From positions 1 to 19,812 of the forward strand of contig CAJUFW010000048.1 in assembly GCA_910585655.1 (NCBI GenBank): a DNA stretch of 19,812 bases. Direction: 5' to 3'. Source of the stretch: an uncultured Lachnospiraceae bacterium (GTDB taxonomy: Bacteria; Bacillota_A; Clostridia; Lachnospirales; Lachnospiraceae). Under the pieces are notes generated by a model that was not told where the DNA came from, ran no database searches, and was given only the letters and a program-made list of their open reading frames with translations. A program made the position numbers and the translations under genes. Shown here in pieces: positions 1 through 7,441 of this stretch (the first letter of the stretch is position 1; the number at the start of each line of letters is the position of its first letter).

Positions 1-1
1 T

Positions 2-154
2 TCCCTTTGTTACGGATATATTTTTCTTTAAAGAAGTGGTCTTTACCTTTTTGACGTTATTCTTGCTGGTCGCATAGGAAATCTCGTAACCCCTTCCGCC
101 GGATTTCAGTACAGACAAAAAAATCTGTACGAATTCACCCGTGTATGGTATCAT
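2..154 (-). pseudogene. partial fibronectin-III-like surface protein fragment
   Basis: The minus strand is open from about 163 to the left edge and continues beyond it. Its translation includes GRGYEISYATSKNNVKK followed by a Lys/Thr-rich stretch. That pattern is typical of the Lys-rich fibronectin-III-like repeats in secreted Lachnospiraceae proteins. An ATG lies at 154-152, but there is no signal peptide and only a weak AAGG upstream, and the domain begins almost at once. I therefore read it as the 3' remnant of a larger gene rather than an intact gene. It converges on nothing and lies back to back with dapB. A true short gene extending left cannot be excluded. Confidence 0.4.
109..130. other. 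perfect 7-bp inverted repeat with A-rich loop
   Basis: GTACAGA at 109-115 pairs with TCTGTAC at 124-130 around a loop of one C and seven A. There is no T-run after either arm, so it is a poor terminator. It lies inside the possible minus-strand fragment and 60-70 bases upstream of dapB, so it could be an operator or chance. Confidence 0.3.
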
Positions 155-169
155 AACAGAGAACTACCT

Positions 170-175
170 TATAAT
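170..175 (+). promoter_or_regulatory. possible -10 element (TATAAT)
   Basis: A perfect TATAAT lies 26 bases before the dapB start. I see no convincing -35 at 16-18 bases, and the implied transcription start would almost touch the ribosome site. It is a weak candidate only. Confidence 0.2.
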
Positions 176-201
176 GCTAACCATCAGAAAGGATGATAAT
201 C

Positions 202-969
202 ATGATACGAGCTATTATGCACGGCTGCGGCGGCAAGATGGGCAGAACCATTACCGAGCTGGCAGCCCAGGACGACGTTCTCACTATTGTGGCTGGAATC
301 GATCCTACCTTGCCACAGGACTGCCCTTATCCGGTCTTTGCAACTGCACAGGAATGCGATACCGAAGCCGATGTAGTCATTGATTTTTCAATCGCTCCGG
401 CTATGGATTCCCTTTTTAACTGGTGTGAAGCGCGCAGGCTTCCGCTGGTGCTTTGTACGACTGGCTTGTCCGAAGAGCAGCTTGCCGGAGCCAAAAGGCT
501 TTCGGAAACTACAGCGGTTCTCCGCTCTGCCAATATGTCTATGGGTATCAATACGCTCTTAAAGCTTCTCCAGACAGCCGCCGGAATTTTAGCGGATGCA
601 GGCTTTGATATTGAAATCGTAGAACGGCACCACAATCAAAAGCTGGATGCACCAAGCGGAACCGCTCTCGCCCTGGCAGATACTATCCAAGAAAGCCTTT
701 CCAATTCCTGTTCCTATGTATACGACCGAAGCCAGGTACGCCAAAAGCGCGACAAGCACGAAATCGGGATTTCCGCAGTACGCGGCGGAACGATTGTCGG
801 GGAGCATGAAATCATTTTCGCCGGAACCGATGAAGTCATCGAATTCAAGCACACGGCTTATTCCAAGGCTATTTTTGCTAAGGGCGCGATTCAGGCAGCA
901 AAATTTTTAGCTGGAAAGCCCGCCGGTATGTACGATATGAGCGACGTGATTGCAGCCGCAAACACCTAA
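202..969 (+). CDS. dapB: 4-hydroxy-tetrahydrodipicolinate reductase
   Basis: This cytoplasmic enzyme reduces 4-hydroxy-tetrahydrodipicolinate with NAD(P)H, the second committed step towards diaminopimelate and lysine, and so feeds cell-wall synthesis. The N-terminal nucleotide-binding loop reads GCGGKMGR. The catalytic signature ERHHNQKLDAPSGTA is near the middle, with the paired His and the substrate-binding Lys of the family. At 255 aa the length is normal. I chose the ATG at 202 because AGAAAGG at 186-192 sits 9 bases upstream of it; an ATG at 193 in the same frame directly abuts that site and cannot use it. The next gene starts 13 bases after the stop, so dapB is probably co-transcribed with the acylation genes. 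No dapA is visible in the window. Confidence 0.96.
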   Translation: MIRAIMHGCGGKMGRTITELAAQDDVLTIVAGIDPTLPQDCPYPVFATAQECDTEADVVIDFSIAPAMDSLFNWCEARRLPLVLCTTGLSEEQLAGAKRLSETTAVLRSANMSMGINTLLKLLQTAAGILADAGFDIEIVERHHNQKLDAPSGTALALADTIQESLSNSCSYVYDRSQVRQKRDKHEIGISAVRGGTIVGEHEIIFAGTDEVIEFKHTAYSKAIFAKGAIQAAKFLAGKPAGMYDMSDVIAAANT

Positions 970-982
970 GAGGCAATGACCG

Positions 983-2788
983 ATGAAAAAAAGGCGGAAA
1001 AAACGGAGGTATTACAAGAGGATTACCATCATTAGCCTGGGGCTGCTGGCGGGTATCCTTTTTTGGGCATGGCTGTTTTCCTCTCCCCTCAAAAGCCGTC
1101 TCACCTTAGAAGCAGGTGACTGGGAACTGAGTGGAAAGGAATTTCTACGGCTGGGAATTCCCGGATTAAATTATCATCTTTTAACCGATCTGAACGAGCT
1201 TGACACACATGTACCTGGAGATTATCCGGTACAATTTTTAGTCAATGGTCGAACACAGGTCTGTTTGCTGCGCATCCGGGATACCAAACCTCCTCTCGCC
1301 ACTGTGCAGGATTTGGTCATTCCGGTCGGCTTTTCCTTACATCCTAAAGAGTTTCTTACCAGCCTGGAGGAAGAAACCGCTTTAACCTTCGACCTGCATA
1401 CATCCTCCAAAGATAGCAAGCAGGCTTCGACTGCCTTAAAATCGAACGTCTCGGAATTGCCACCAGGCGAGTATTCTCTCCTTCTGCTCCTTACGGACGC
1501 CGGAGGGAATCAAAGCCAATATCCTGTAAAGCTGACGATATATGGTGTCCAGGCTTCCTGCCAGGCTGAATTGGGCGCCGAGTCCTACCCAGCCTCCCAG
1601 TATCTGCTTTCAGAAGCCGAAGTCTCTTCTTATGCCGGGGCAGATTCCAGGTTTCTTCCACGTTCCGGCGAGCTTTCCTACCGGACGGATATCACCCCTC
1701 TCTTATCTCAGGCAGGGACACATCAAATCGAACTGGAAGCAGACGGCAAAAGCATCCCTGCCGAGTTAGTTGTCAAAGACACGACTTCTCCGCAGATTAC
1801 CGCTAAAAAGCTGACCTTATGGTTAGGCGAGGCGGCAAAGCCAAAGGATTTTACCAAAAAAATCACTGACGCTTCCTCTGTTTCTGTTCGCTTTGTCAAA
1901 AAACCGGATTTTAAAAAAACCGGGAAGCAGACGGTAAAGCTGGTTGCCGAGGATGAATTTGGCAATCAGACTGCCTTTCAAAGCCAGTTGACCATAAAAA
2001 AGGACAAAAAAGGACCGGAAATCCTTGGCACTCGTGATCTTTCTTTTCCGCTTGGCGTGACTATCACCTACCGGAAATCTGTCTTTGCCGTAGACAACAA
2101 GGACGGTGAGGTCGCCTATCAGGTAGACAGCAGTCAGGTAAACCCCGGAAAAACCGGACGTTATCCTGTCACCTATTTTGCGACAGACAGTTCCGGCAAC
2201 GAAAGCAGCGTCACCGTACAGATTACGATTACAGAGCCTTTGGCTATCAGCGAGGAAGAAGTCTATGCCCTTGCTGATGAGGTGTTAGACGACATCCTTC
2301 ACTCGGTAAAAGCCTCAAAGCCTTATACGCCCGGCAGCGATGCGGCTATGGATTACCAGGTGCTGCGCGCCATTTACGACTGGTGCCGTTCTTCGCTTCA
2401 TTATTCCGGCAGCTCGGATAAATCCAGCTCTCTTCAAGCTGCCTACGACGGCTTTCTCACCCGCTCCGGCGACTGCTTTACGTATTCCTCCGTCCTTGAT
2501 ATGCTGCTGACGCGAACGGGCTTTGAAAGCATGGAAGTCAGACGCAGCCGGACGGATACGTTCCATACGTGGAATCTCGTTCGCTTCGAGGGCGCATGGT
2601 ATCATATGGACGCCTGCCCGCTGCTTTCCGGCGAAAGCTTTGTCCCATTCCTGGTAAATGATGCGGATTTACTGGCGTTTTCCAAAGACTATGGAAAGCG
2701 TCACCCGGATAAGAGTCACCAAAATTATTATCAATTTGAACAGAATCTTTATCCAGCCAGAGGAGGAACATCTGTTGAAAAACCATAA
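983..2788 (+). CDS. membrane-anchored Ig-like repeat protein with transglutaminase-like domain
   Basis: The protein has 601 aa. A very basic N-terminus (KKRRKKRRYYKR) precedes a single membrane segment at about residues 15-33, so the rest should lie outside the cell. Residues of roughly 60-430 contain several Ig-like/HYR-like beta repeats, seen in recurring phrases such as LTDAGGNQS, AEDEFGNQT and ATDSSGNES near strand ends. The C-terminal 150 residues form a transglutaminase-like fold: GDCFTYSS with Cys498, FHTWN with His528 and YHMDACP with Asp543 give the Cys-His-Asp triad. AAGAGG at 968-973 supports this start. It lies 13 bases after dapB and overlaps the adenylation gene by 14 bases. Members of this superfamily may cleave or crosslink proteins or peptides; the substrate is unknown. 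Its place at the head of a Dlt-like run suggests envelope work. Confidence 0.85.
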   Translation: MKKRRKKRRYYKRITIISLGLLAGILFWAWLFSSPLKSRLTLEAGDWELSGKEFLRLGIPGLNYHLLTDLNELDTHVPGDYPVQFLVNGRTQVCLLRIRDTKPPLATVQDLVIPVGFSLHPKEFLTSLEEETALTFDLHTSSKDSKQASTALKSNVSELPPGEYSLLLLLTDAGGNQSQYPVKLTIYGVQASCQAELGAESYPASQYLLSEAEVSSYAGADSRFLPRSGELSYRTDITPLLSQAGTHQIELEADGKSIPAELVVKDTTSPQITAKKLTLWLGEAAKPKDFTKKITDASSVSVRFVKKPDFKKTGKQTVKLVAEDEFGNQTAFQSQLTIKKDKKGPEILGTRDLSFPLGVTITYRKSVFAVDNKDGEVAYQVDSSQVNPGKTGRYPVTYFATDSSGNESSVTVQITITEPLAISEEEVYALADEVLDDILHSVKASKPYTPGSDAAMDYQVLRAIYDWCRSSLHYSGSSDKSSSLQAAYDGFLTRSGDCFTYSSVLDMLLTRTGFESMEVRRSRTDTFHTWNLVRFEGAWYHMDACPLLSGESFVPFLVNDADLLAFSKDYGKRHPDKSHQNYYQFEQNLYPARGGTSVEKP

Positions 2789-4394
2789 GAGTATTTTAGA
2801 TTATCTGGAGCATACCGCGGCACTCTATCCCGATGCTCCTGCCTATTGCTCAGAAAACGAACAAATTACCTGGAGAGAGGTCAGACAATCCGCCAGACAG
2901 ATTGGCGCCTGCCTGCTTCATACACGAACAGCACATCCTTTCGTCGCTATTTTTATGGAAAAGGCGCCCCATACGGTTGCCGCTATGCTGGGAAGCGTTT
3001 ACGCCGGAGGCTGCTATACCGTCTTAAATACTGCCTTGTGGGAAACAAATGGAACAAAACTGGCTGAACTTCTCTCTTTTTTAGAACCGGATGTTCTCTT
3101 GTATGATACCGCCTTTGCCAAACAAGCCGAACAGCTTTTACAGGAAAATGCCTCTCTTCTCCAAACGGTGTTTCCTCTCTATCTGGATACTTCCAGGACA
3201 GACTCTGCCTTCACGATTTCTGGCATATCGGACGACTGCCTGGCTTCTGCCGAACATACCTTATTGACGCTTCGAGCGACTGCTTCCCCAGAGGATACTT
3301 TATGCCTCACTTTTACATCCAGTTCCAGCGGCAAGCCAAAATGCGTGGAAACCAGCCATTTAGCCGTAATCCGCTATATTGACGCGCTGTCAGACATCTT
3401 GCAGGCTACGGAAGCTACGGTCTTTGGCAACCAGGCTCCTTTTTGTTTCGATGCCTGTATGAAGGAACTTTTTGTCTCTATGAAATGTGGCGGGAGCGTC
3501 TGGCTGCTTCCTCCTGAGCTGTTTTCCAGACCGGAGGAACTGATCCAATATTTAAACCAGCATCAAATCAATACGATTTGCTGGGTATCTTCGGCTTATT
3601 CTCTGATTGCCGCTACAGACGCCTTTGCCGAAATCCGACCGGAATCTCTGCGGACGGCTGCTTTTGGGAGTGAAGTGCTTCCACCCTCTGTTCTTGCCTA
3701 CTGGCAAACAGCCTTACCGGACGTTTGCTTTTTTAACCTTTACGGTCCAACAGAGGCTACCGGGATGAGCTGTTATTATCCGGTTCCAAAAAACTTTACC
3801 AACCGTCTCCCTTCAACCGATCCGATTCCGATTGGCAAGCCTTTTTTCGGTGTGGAAGCTTATCTGCTCGATGAGGACGGAAAGCCAGTCGCAGACGGGG
3901 AACAAGGAGAATTGTATTTAAAAAGCAACCGACTTGCCAAAGGCTATTACCGTCAGGAGGATCTGACCAGACAAGTATTTTTTCCTCTCTCCGCTCCCCC
4001 TTCCACTACTTCTTTCGCCGCTTCCTCTTATCAGAGCTACCGCACGGGGGATCTGGCAAAACGGCTGCCTTCCGGTGACTTGGTTTTTCTGGGACGAAAG
4101 GATTCGCAGGTAAAGCGGATGGGCTATCGGATTGACCTGGCAGAACTGGAACGACTCGCCGCTGCCTGCCCGCAGGTAAAGAGCTGCTGCTGCGTGCAAA
4201 AGGCAGACGGGCGGATTGTGCTTTATATACTGGGAAAAAATGTAGGGGCTTCTTCGTCGCTTTCTGCGAGGGTCTCTGCTCTCTTACGACAAAGCCTGCC
4301 CTCCTACGCCCTGCCAAACCGTATTATCCTGCGGGATTCGCTTCCCTCTCTTCCGAATGGGAAAATCGACCGGAGAAGGCTGCGGGAGGAGTAA
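2775..4394 (+). CDS. DltA-like amino acid/acyl adenylation enzyme
   Basis: This is an ANL-superfamily enzyme of 539 aa that should activate a carboxylic acid with ATP and load it on the carrier protein encoded at 5734. Adenylation motifs appear in order: phosphate loop TSSSSGKPK (T181-K189), FCFDACMKE with the Asp that binds an amino group in amino acid activators, LYGPTEATG near residue 323, YRTGDLAKR with Asp426, then GRKDSQVKRMGYRID, and NGKIDRR with catalytic Lys530. The length fits free-standing DltA. The start is a TTG at 2775, placed 8 bases after AGGAGG at 2761-2766 and inside the 3' end of the preceding gene, so the two are translationally coupled. D-alanine is the substrate in classical DltA, but the glycine loop is degenerate here (TSSSSG rather than TSGTTG) and the substrate may differ. 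Confidence 0.88.
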   Translation: MKNHKSILDYLEHTAALYPDAPAYCSENEQITWREVRQSARQIGACLLHTRTAHPFVAIFMEKAPHTVAAMLGSVYAGGCYTVLNTALWETNGTKLAELLSFLEPDVLLYDTAFAKQAEQLLQENASLLQTVFPLYLDTSRTDSAFTISGISDDCLASAEHTLLTLRATASPEDTLCLTFTSSSSGKPKCVETSHLAVIRYIDALSDILQATEATVFGNQAPFCFDACMKELFVSMKCGGSVWLLPPELFSRPEELIQYLNQHQINTICWVSSAYSLIAATDAFAEIRPESLRTAAFGSEVLPPSVLAYWQTALPDVCFFNLYGPTEATGMSCYYPVPKNFTNRLPSTDPIPIGKPFFGVEAYLLDEDGKPVADGEQGELYLKSNRLAKGYYRQEDLTRQVFFPLSAPPSTTSFAASSYQSYRTGDLAKRLPSGDLVFLGRKDSQVKRMGYRIDLAELERLAAACPQVKSCCCVQKADGRIVLYILGKNVGASSSLSARVSALLRQSLPSYALPNRIILRDSLPSLPNGKIDRRRLREE

Positions 4395-4395
4395 A

Positions 4396-4444
4396 TTTTT
4401 CGCACTTGAAATCAGGGGGAAGATGTGGAATAATAAAGGGCATG
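4396..4444 (+). repeat. 49-bp direct repeat, left copy
   Basis: Identical over 49 bases to 5648-5696. It begins TTTTTCGCACTTGAAATC and ends AATAAAGGGCATG. It starts 2 bases after the adenylation gene stop codon. The two copies bracket the kinase/partner cassette, and removing one copy plus the cassette would restore a plain spacer between the adenylation and carrier protein genes. Confidence 0.97.
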
Positions 4445-4506
4445 ATAGAGGAAAAAATAGTAGTAATTTTGGCTCATTACTTTATGGATACAAAGGGGGA
4501 ATTTGA
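4423..4506 (+). CDS. possible 27-aa leader peptide
   Basis: An ATG at 4423 opens a 27-codon frame (starts MWNNKGHDRG, ends GYKGGI). Its TGA is directly followed by the TTG start of the kinase gene. A run of five G lies 3 bases before the ATG, which is close for a ribosome site. The first third lies in the left direct repeat; in the right copy the same start gives only 10 codons. It may couple translation to the kinase, or may be chance. No similarity was recognised. Confidence 0.25.
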   Translation: MWNNKGHDRGKNSSNFGSLLYGYKGGI

Positions 4507-5334
4507 TTGAATGATTTGATAATGGAATTAACTGATTTAAAGTATTTGGATTGGACAGAGCAAAAACTATCCCCCGGTACACCTGGCTGTTTTTTGAAAG
4601 CATATGAGGAAACACAAAACGGAAGAATTTACTATAAGCTCTCTAACTACGACAGTTATCGTGGTGTTTTTGGTCATGAATGTGTCAATGAGCTGATTGT
4701 AAGCCGCTTGATGGATTGCCTTGAAATTCCACACTTGCAATATCAACTAATTCATGCTGAAATTTGTATCAATAAAAAAATACTTCAAACCTGGATTTGT
4801 TCCTCTGAAAATTTCCGAAAAGGAAAAGAAGAAAAAATCGGATTTGACGTTTTATATGACATGACGAAAGAAGAGGATGAATCACCATTAGACTTTGCAT
4901 TTCGCCATGGTTGGAAGCGAACGATCTATCAAATGTTTTTAGTAGACTATTTGGTTGCCAATCGAGACCGTCATGGAAGCAATCTTGAAATATTACGTGA
5001 TAAAAATAATGTTCGTCTTGCTCCTCTGTTTGATCAGGGAGTTTCTCTTTTGTTTTCCACTTATGGGGATGAACAGCAAATAGAGACTTTTGACGTCATG
5101 CGTGACTTTCCAGTAAATAATTACATTGGCGCAAAATCGCTGGAATATAACTTGTCTTTGATTCCTGCCGATTTTGATTTAAAGATTTTACCACTACAGG
5201 AAAAAGAAAAAGAGTATATTCTTTCAGGTTTAGAAACAGTTTTAAGTGATATTCATAGAGAAAAAATCTGGCAAATGATTTGGCAAAGGTGGTGTAACTA
5301 TGAAAAGATACGCAATCAAACGGTTAACGGATAA
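4507..5334 (+). CDS. short HipA-like protein kinase
   Basis: The protein has 275 aa and carries the protein-kinase-like core of the HipA_C family: YYKLS with the ATP-binding Lys44, HECVNEL at 57-63 with the helix Glu, catalytic loop NRDRHGSN (Asp154, Asn159) and the metal-binding FDQG (Asp176). It lacks the HipA N-terminal subdomain, which places it with the shorter HipA-like kinases. HipA-type kinases phosphorylate Ser or Thr of targets such as tRNA synthetases and can act as toxins; the target here is unknown. TTG at 4507 follows AAAGGGGGA at 4492-4500; an in-frame ATG at 4522 is the alternative start. The 3' end overlaps the partner gene by 35 bases. Base composition is clearly more AT-rich than the flanking acylation genes, and the gene pair is framed by direct repeats, both pointing to acquisition. 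Confidence 0.82.
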   Translation: MNDLIMELTDLKYLDWTEQKLSPGTPGCFLKAYEETQNGRIYYKLSNYDSYRGVFGHECVNELIVSRLMDCLEIPHLQYQLIHAEICINKKILQTWICSSENFRKGKEEKIGFDVLYDMTKEEDESPLDFAFRHGWKRTIYQMFLVDYLVANRDRHGSNLEILRDKNNVRLAPLFDQGVSLLFSTYGDEQQIETFDVMRDFPVNNYIGAKSLEYNLSLIPADFDLKILPLQEKEKEYILSGLETVLSDIHREKIWQMIWQRWCNYEKIRNQTVNG

Positions 5335-5641
5335 GGAGCATAAAATTTTATCTATTCTTAATTATGATGAAGAGAAAAAAGAATTTACGATTGATATCCC
5401 AGAAAATGTCACAGAATTAGAAGCCCCCTTCCTTATGAGTCTTTTTTTAGAGAAAGGAATACGGCATATCGACCCGGAATGGAGTATGCGTTGGGTAAGG
5501 GATCGTATCGTTCCAAGCAGTCGGCAAAATATCGGACAGATTCTGCGTGAAAATCATATGGAAGCTTATGATGAATATTTATTTCTCATTAAAAATCAGG
5601 GGCGTTCCTGCCAGGACGAATGTTATATTGAGGAGTTGTAA
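5300..5641 (+). CDS. 113-aa partner of the HipA-like kinase, possible antitoxin
   Basis: This small protein is read from ATG 5300 with GGTGG 9-13 bases upstream, and overlaps the kinase gene by 35 bases in another frame. The second half contains PSSRQNIGQILRENHMEAYDEY and then GRSCQDECYIEEL. From memory similar endings occur in small Firmicutes proteins encoded beside HipA-like kinases, but I cannot name the family. I see no clear helix-turn-helix. The tight overlap suggests production in fixed ratio with the kinase, as in toxin/antitoxin pairs. The order kinase first, partner second is the reverse of classical hipBA. Role as antitoxin is inference; it could equally be a kinase cofactor or substrate. 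Confidence 0.6.
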   Translation: MKRYAIKRLTDKEHKILSILNYDEEKKEFTIDIPENVTELEAPFLMSLFLEKGIRHIDPEWSMRWVRDRIVPSSRQNIGQILRENHMEAYDEYLFLIKNQGRSCQDECYIEEL

Positions 5642-5647
5642 CGGCTG

Positions 5648-5696
5648 TTTTTCGCACTTGAAATCAGGGGGAAGATGTGGAATAATAAAGGGCATG
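5648..5696 (+). repeat. 49-bp direct repeat, right copy
   Basis: Perfect match to 4396-4444, 1252 bases further on. It starts 6 bases after the stop codon of the kinase partner gene and ends 37 bases before the carrier protein start. It marks the right border of the inserted cassette. Confidence 0.97.
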
Positions 5697-5733
5697 TATC
5701 TTTTTAAATAATAAGGCGAAAGGAGCTTTTTGG

Positions 5734-5955
5734 ATGGAAACTTTGCTTCAGCTTTTAGAAGAGCTGCATGATGATATTGATTTTAGACAGGAGGACGGGC
5801 TTTTGACGAACCACCTGCTGGATTCCTTTGATTTGGTCAGCCTGATTTTAGCAATCCGGGAAACCTTTGGTGTAAAAATTCCTGCCTCGGCAATCCGACC
5901 AGAGCATTTTGACCGGGCGGAGACGATTTATCAACTGATTGAACAACTACGCTAA
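5734..5955 (+). CDS. DltC-like acyl carrier protein
   Basis: This 73-aa protein has the size and motif of a carrier protein. The LLDSFDLVSL sequence holds Ser31, the site where a phosphopantetheine arm is attached. It should accept the activated group from the adenylation enzyme as a thioester and hand it to the MBOAT protein. AAAGGAG lies 8 bases before the ATG. The gene ends 16 bases before the MBOAT start. Its usual partner DltA-like gene is separated from it by the kinase cassette, so the cassette may affect its transcription. Whether the arm carries D-Ala or another acyl group is not visible. Confidence 0.9.
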   Translation: METLLQLLEELHDDIDFRQEDGLLTNHLLDSFDLVSLILAIRETFGVKIPASAIRPEHFDRAETIYQLIEQLR

Positions 5956-5971
5956 GGAAAGGCTGGCTTTT

Positions 5972-7441
5972 ATGGTATCAGAGCAAAGGAGACAATTTAT
6001 CACCGGGCATATCAGGCTGGGACTGCTGCTGCTCTTCGGTCTGTTTTTCTATGCCTGTTTTGGCTATGCCTCTTCTCTGTCTGCCCTGGTCGCTGTTCTT
6101 CTTGCATCGGGACTGACCTGGTTCGGAGGAGTTCTTGCCGGGCGCAGTAAACGTCCGGCGCTTCCGGTTTCCATTGTCATTTTTCTGCTTCTTGCCATTT
6201 GGTTGATGCAGAAATGGTCGGGCGTTTTTATCCTGGGGATTTCCTTTTATTCCCTGCAGGCGATTGGCTATTTGTTTGATGTTAAGGCTCGGGCATATCC
6301 GGCGGAAACAAACCCGCTTTATATTCTGCTCTTTCTTTCTTTTTTCCCGCTTTCCATCCAGGGACCGATTTGCCGTTATGGGGAGTTTCGGAAACAGATT
6401 GTACATTTTATATCTCCTTCTTCCGCCTCTACGACGATGCCTGCCCCAGCCTCTATACCTGCAAAAGTACCAGATAGAATGCCCGACGAGCATTTTTCCG
6501 GTTGGAAAAGAGGGGTTGGACGGATCGTTTGGGGCGCTTTTAAAAAGCTGGTCATTGCCGATCGGATTGCCTTGATGACGACGATTCTTTTCCGCCAGCC
6601 CGACATTTACCAGGGAGGGTATGTGCTGCTTGGTCTCTTTGCCTATACAATACAGCTTTATGCGGATTTTACCGGAGGTATTGATATCGCGCTTGGAGTG
6701 GCTCGCTGCCTGGGCTTTTCTCTGCCGGAAAATTTTAACCATCCATTCCAGGCTCGCAGCCTTGCGGATTATTGGCGGCGCTGGCATATCAGCCTAGGAA
6801 GCTGGTTCCGGGATTATATATTTTATCCGATTACTCTGTCGGCGGCAGGCTTCCTTTCCCGTTTTCACACGGCTGGAACGGTCAAAACTCGTCTGCCTGT
6901 CAAACAGCTTTCTGTCTGGATCGCTACCCTGTTGACCTGGAGCCTGACCGGGCTCTGGCATGGTCTGGAACCTCGTTTTCTCCTTTGGGGACTGTTAAAC
7001 GGAGGGATTTTGCTTTTACCGCAAAGTGTGGAAACCCGTCAGAAGAGGCAGTCGGTATCTTTCCTAAGTCGCTTTCTTCCGTTCCTGCAGATGGCACGTA
7101 TTTTTCTTCTTACTTCCCTGCTCCGCTCTCTGGACTGCTATCCGGATATCCGCACGGCAGGCAGGCAGCTTGCCTCTGTTTTTACAAAGCCTTTCTGGCA
7201 GGGCGGATTGCTTCCTGGTCTGACGAGAGCAGACGTGCTGTTGCTGTTGATTTGTTTCGCCGGATATTTGCTGATTCGGCGGCTCCTTTGCTGGTATGAT
7301 CGCCAAAACATACACTCTACGGCTTTTACTTATTGGCTGTATCCTAGCGGCTGCGTCCTGCTGCTGCTTGCCACTCTTTTATTCGGCGTCTATGGGCAGG
7401 GCTATGATGCCAGCGGCTTTATTTATGGAGGATTTGTCTGA
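5972..7441 (+). CDS. DltB-like MBOAT acyltransferase
   Basis: A 489-aa multi-pass membrane protein of the membrane-bound O-acyltransferase family. Hydrophobic segments cover most of the sequence. The family core ADYWRRWHISLGSWFRDYIFYPI is present from about residue 265, with the conserved LTGLWHG and catalytic His330 downstream. In Dlt systems this protein takes the group from the carrier protein and moves it through the membrane. I chose ATG 5972, nine bases after AAAGG; an upstream in-frame TTG at 5939 lies within the carrier gene and has no ribosome site. A Pro/Ala/Ser-rich cytoplasmic or external loop (about residues 155-175) is unusual. The stop codon shares one base with the next start. 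Confidence 0.92.
   Translation: MVSEQRRQFITGHIRLGLLLLFGLFFYACFGYASSLSALVAVLLASGLTWFGGVLAGRSKRPALPVSIVIFLLLAIWLMQKWSGVFILGISFYSLQAIGYLFDVKARAYPAETNPLYILLFLSFFPLSIQGPICRYGEFRKQIVHFISPSSASTTMPAPASIPAKVPDRMPDEHFSGWKRGVGRIVWGAFKKLVIADRIALMTTILFRQPDIYQGGYVLLGLFAYTIQLYADFTGGIDIALGVARCLGFSLPENFNHPFQARSLADYWRRWHISLGSWFRDYIFYPITLSAAGFLSRFHTAGTVKTRLPVKQLSVWIATLLTWSLTGLWHGLEPRFLLWGLLNGGILLLPQSVETRQKRQSVSFLSRFLPFLQMARIFLLTSLLRSLDCYPDIRTAGRQLASVFTKPFWQGGLLPGLTRADVLLLLICFAGYLLIRRLLCWYDRQNIHSTAFTYWLYPSGCVLLLLATLLFGVYGQGYDASGFIYGGFV

Noticed and set aside
51..79. TTGACG as -35 of a dapB promoter
   Set aside because: The 17-base partner reads ATAGGA, not a good -10, and the site is far upstream.
109..130. hairpin as terminator before dapB
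   Set aside because: Seven-pair stem with no T-run on either side.
2658..2774. longer start of the adenylation gene
   Set aside because: Lies wholly inside the transglutaminase-like gene, and the AGGAGG before TTG 2775 explains initiation.
4396..5696. 49-bp repeats as inverted repeats of an insertion sequence
   Set aside because: They are direct, not inverted, and there is no transposase between them.
5978..6787. 269-codon minus-strand frame opposite the MBOAT gene
   Set aside because: It is a shadow of a hydrophobic coding sequence: basic, proline-rich composition and no ribosome site or family motif.
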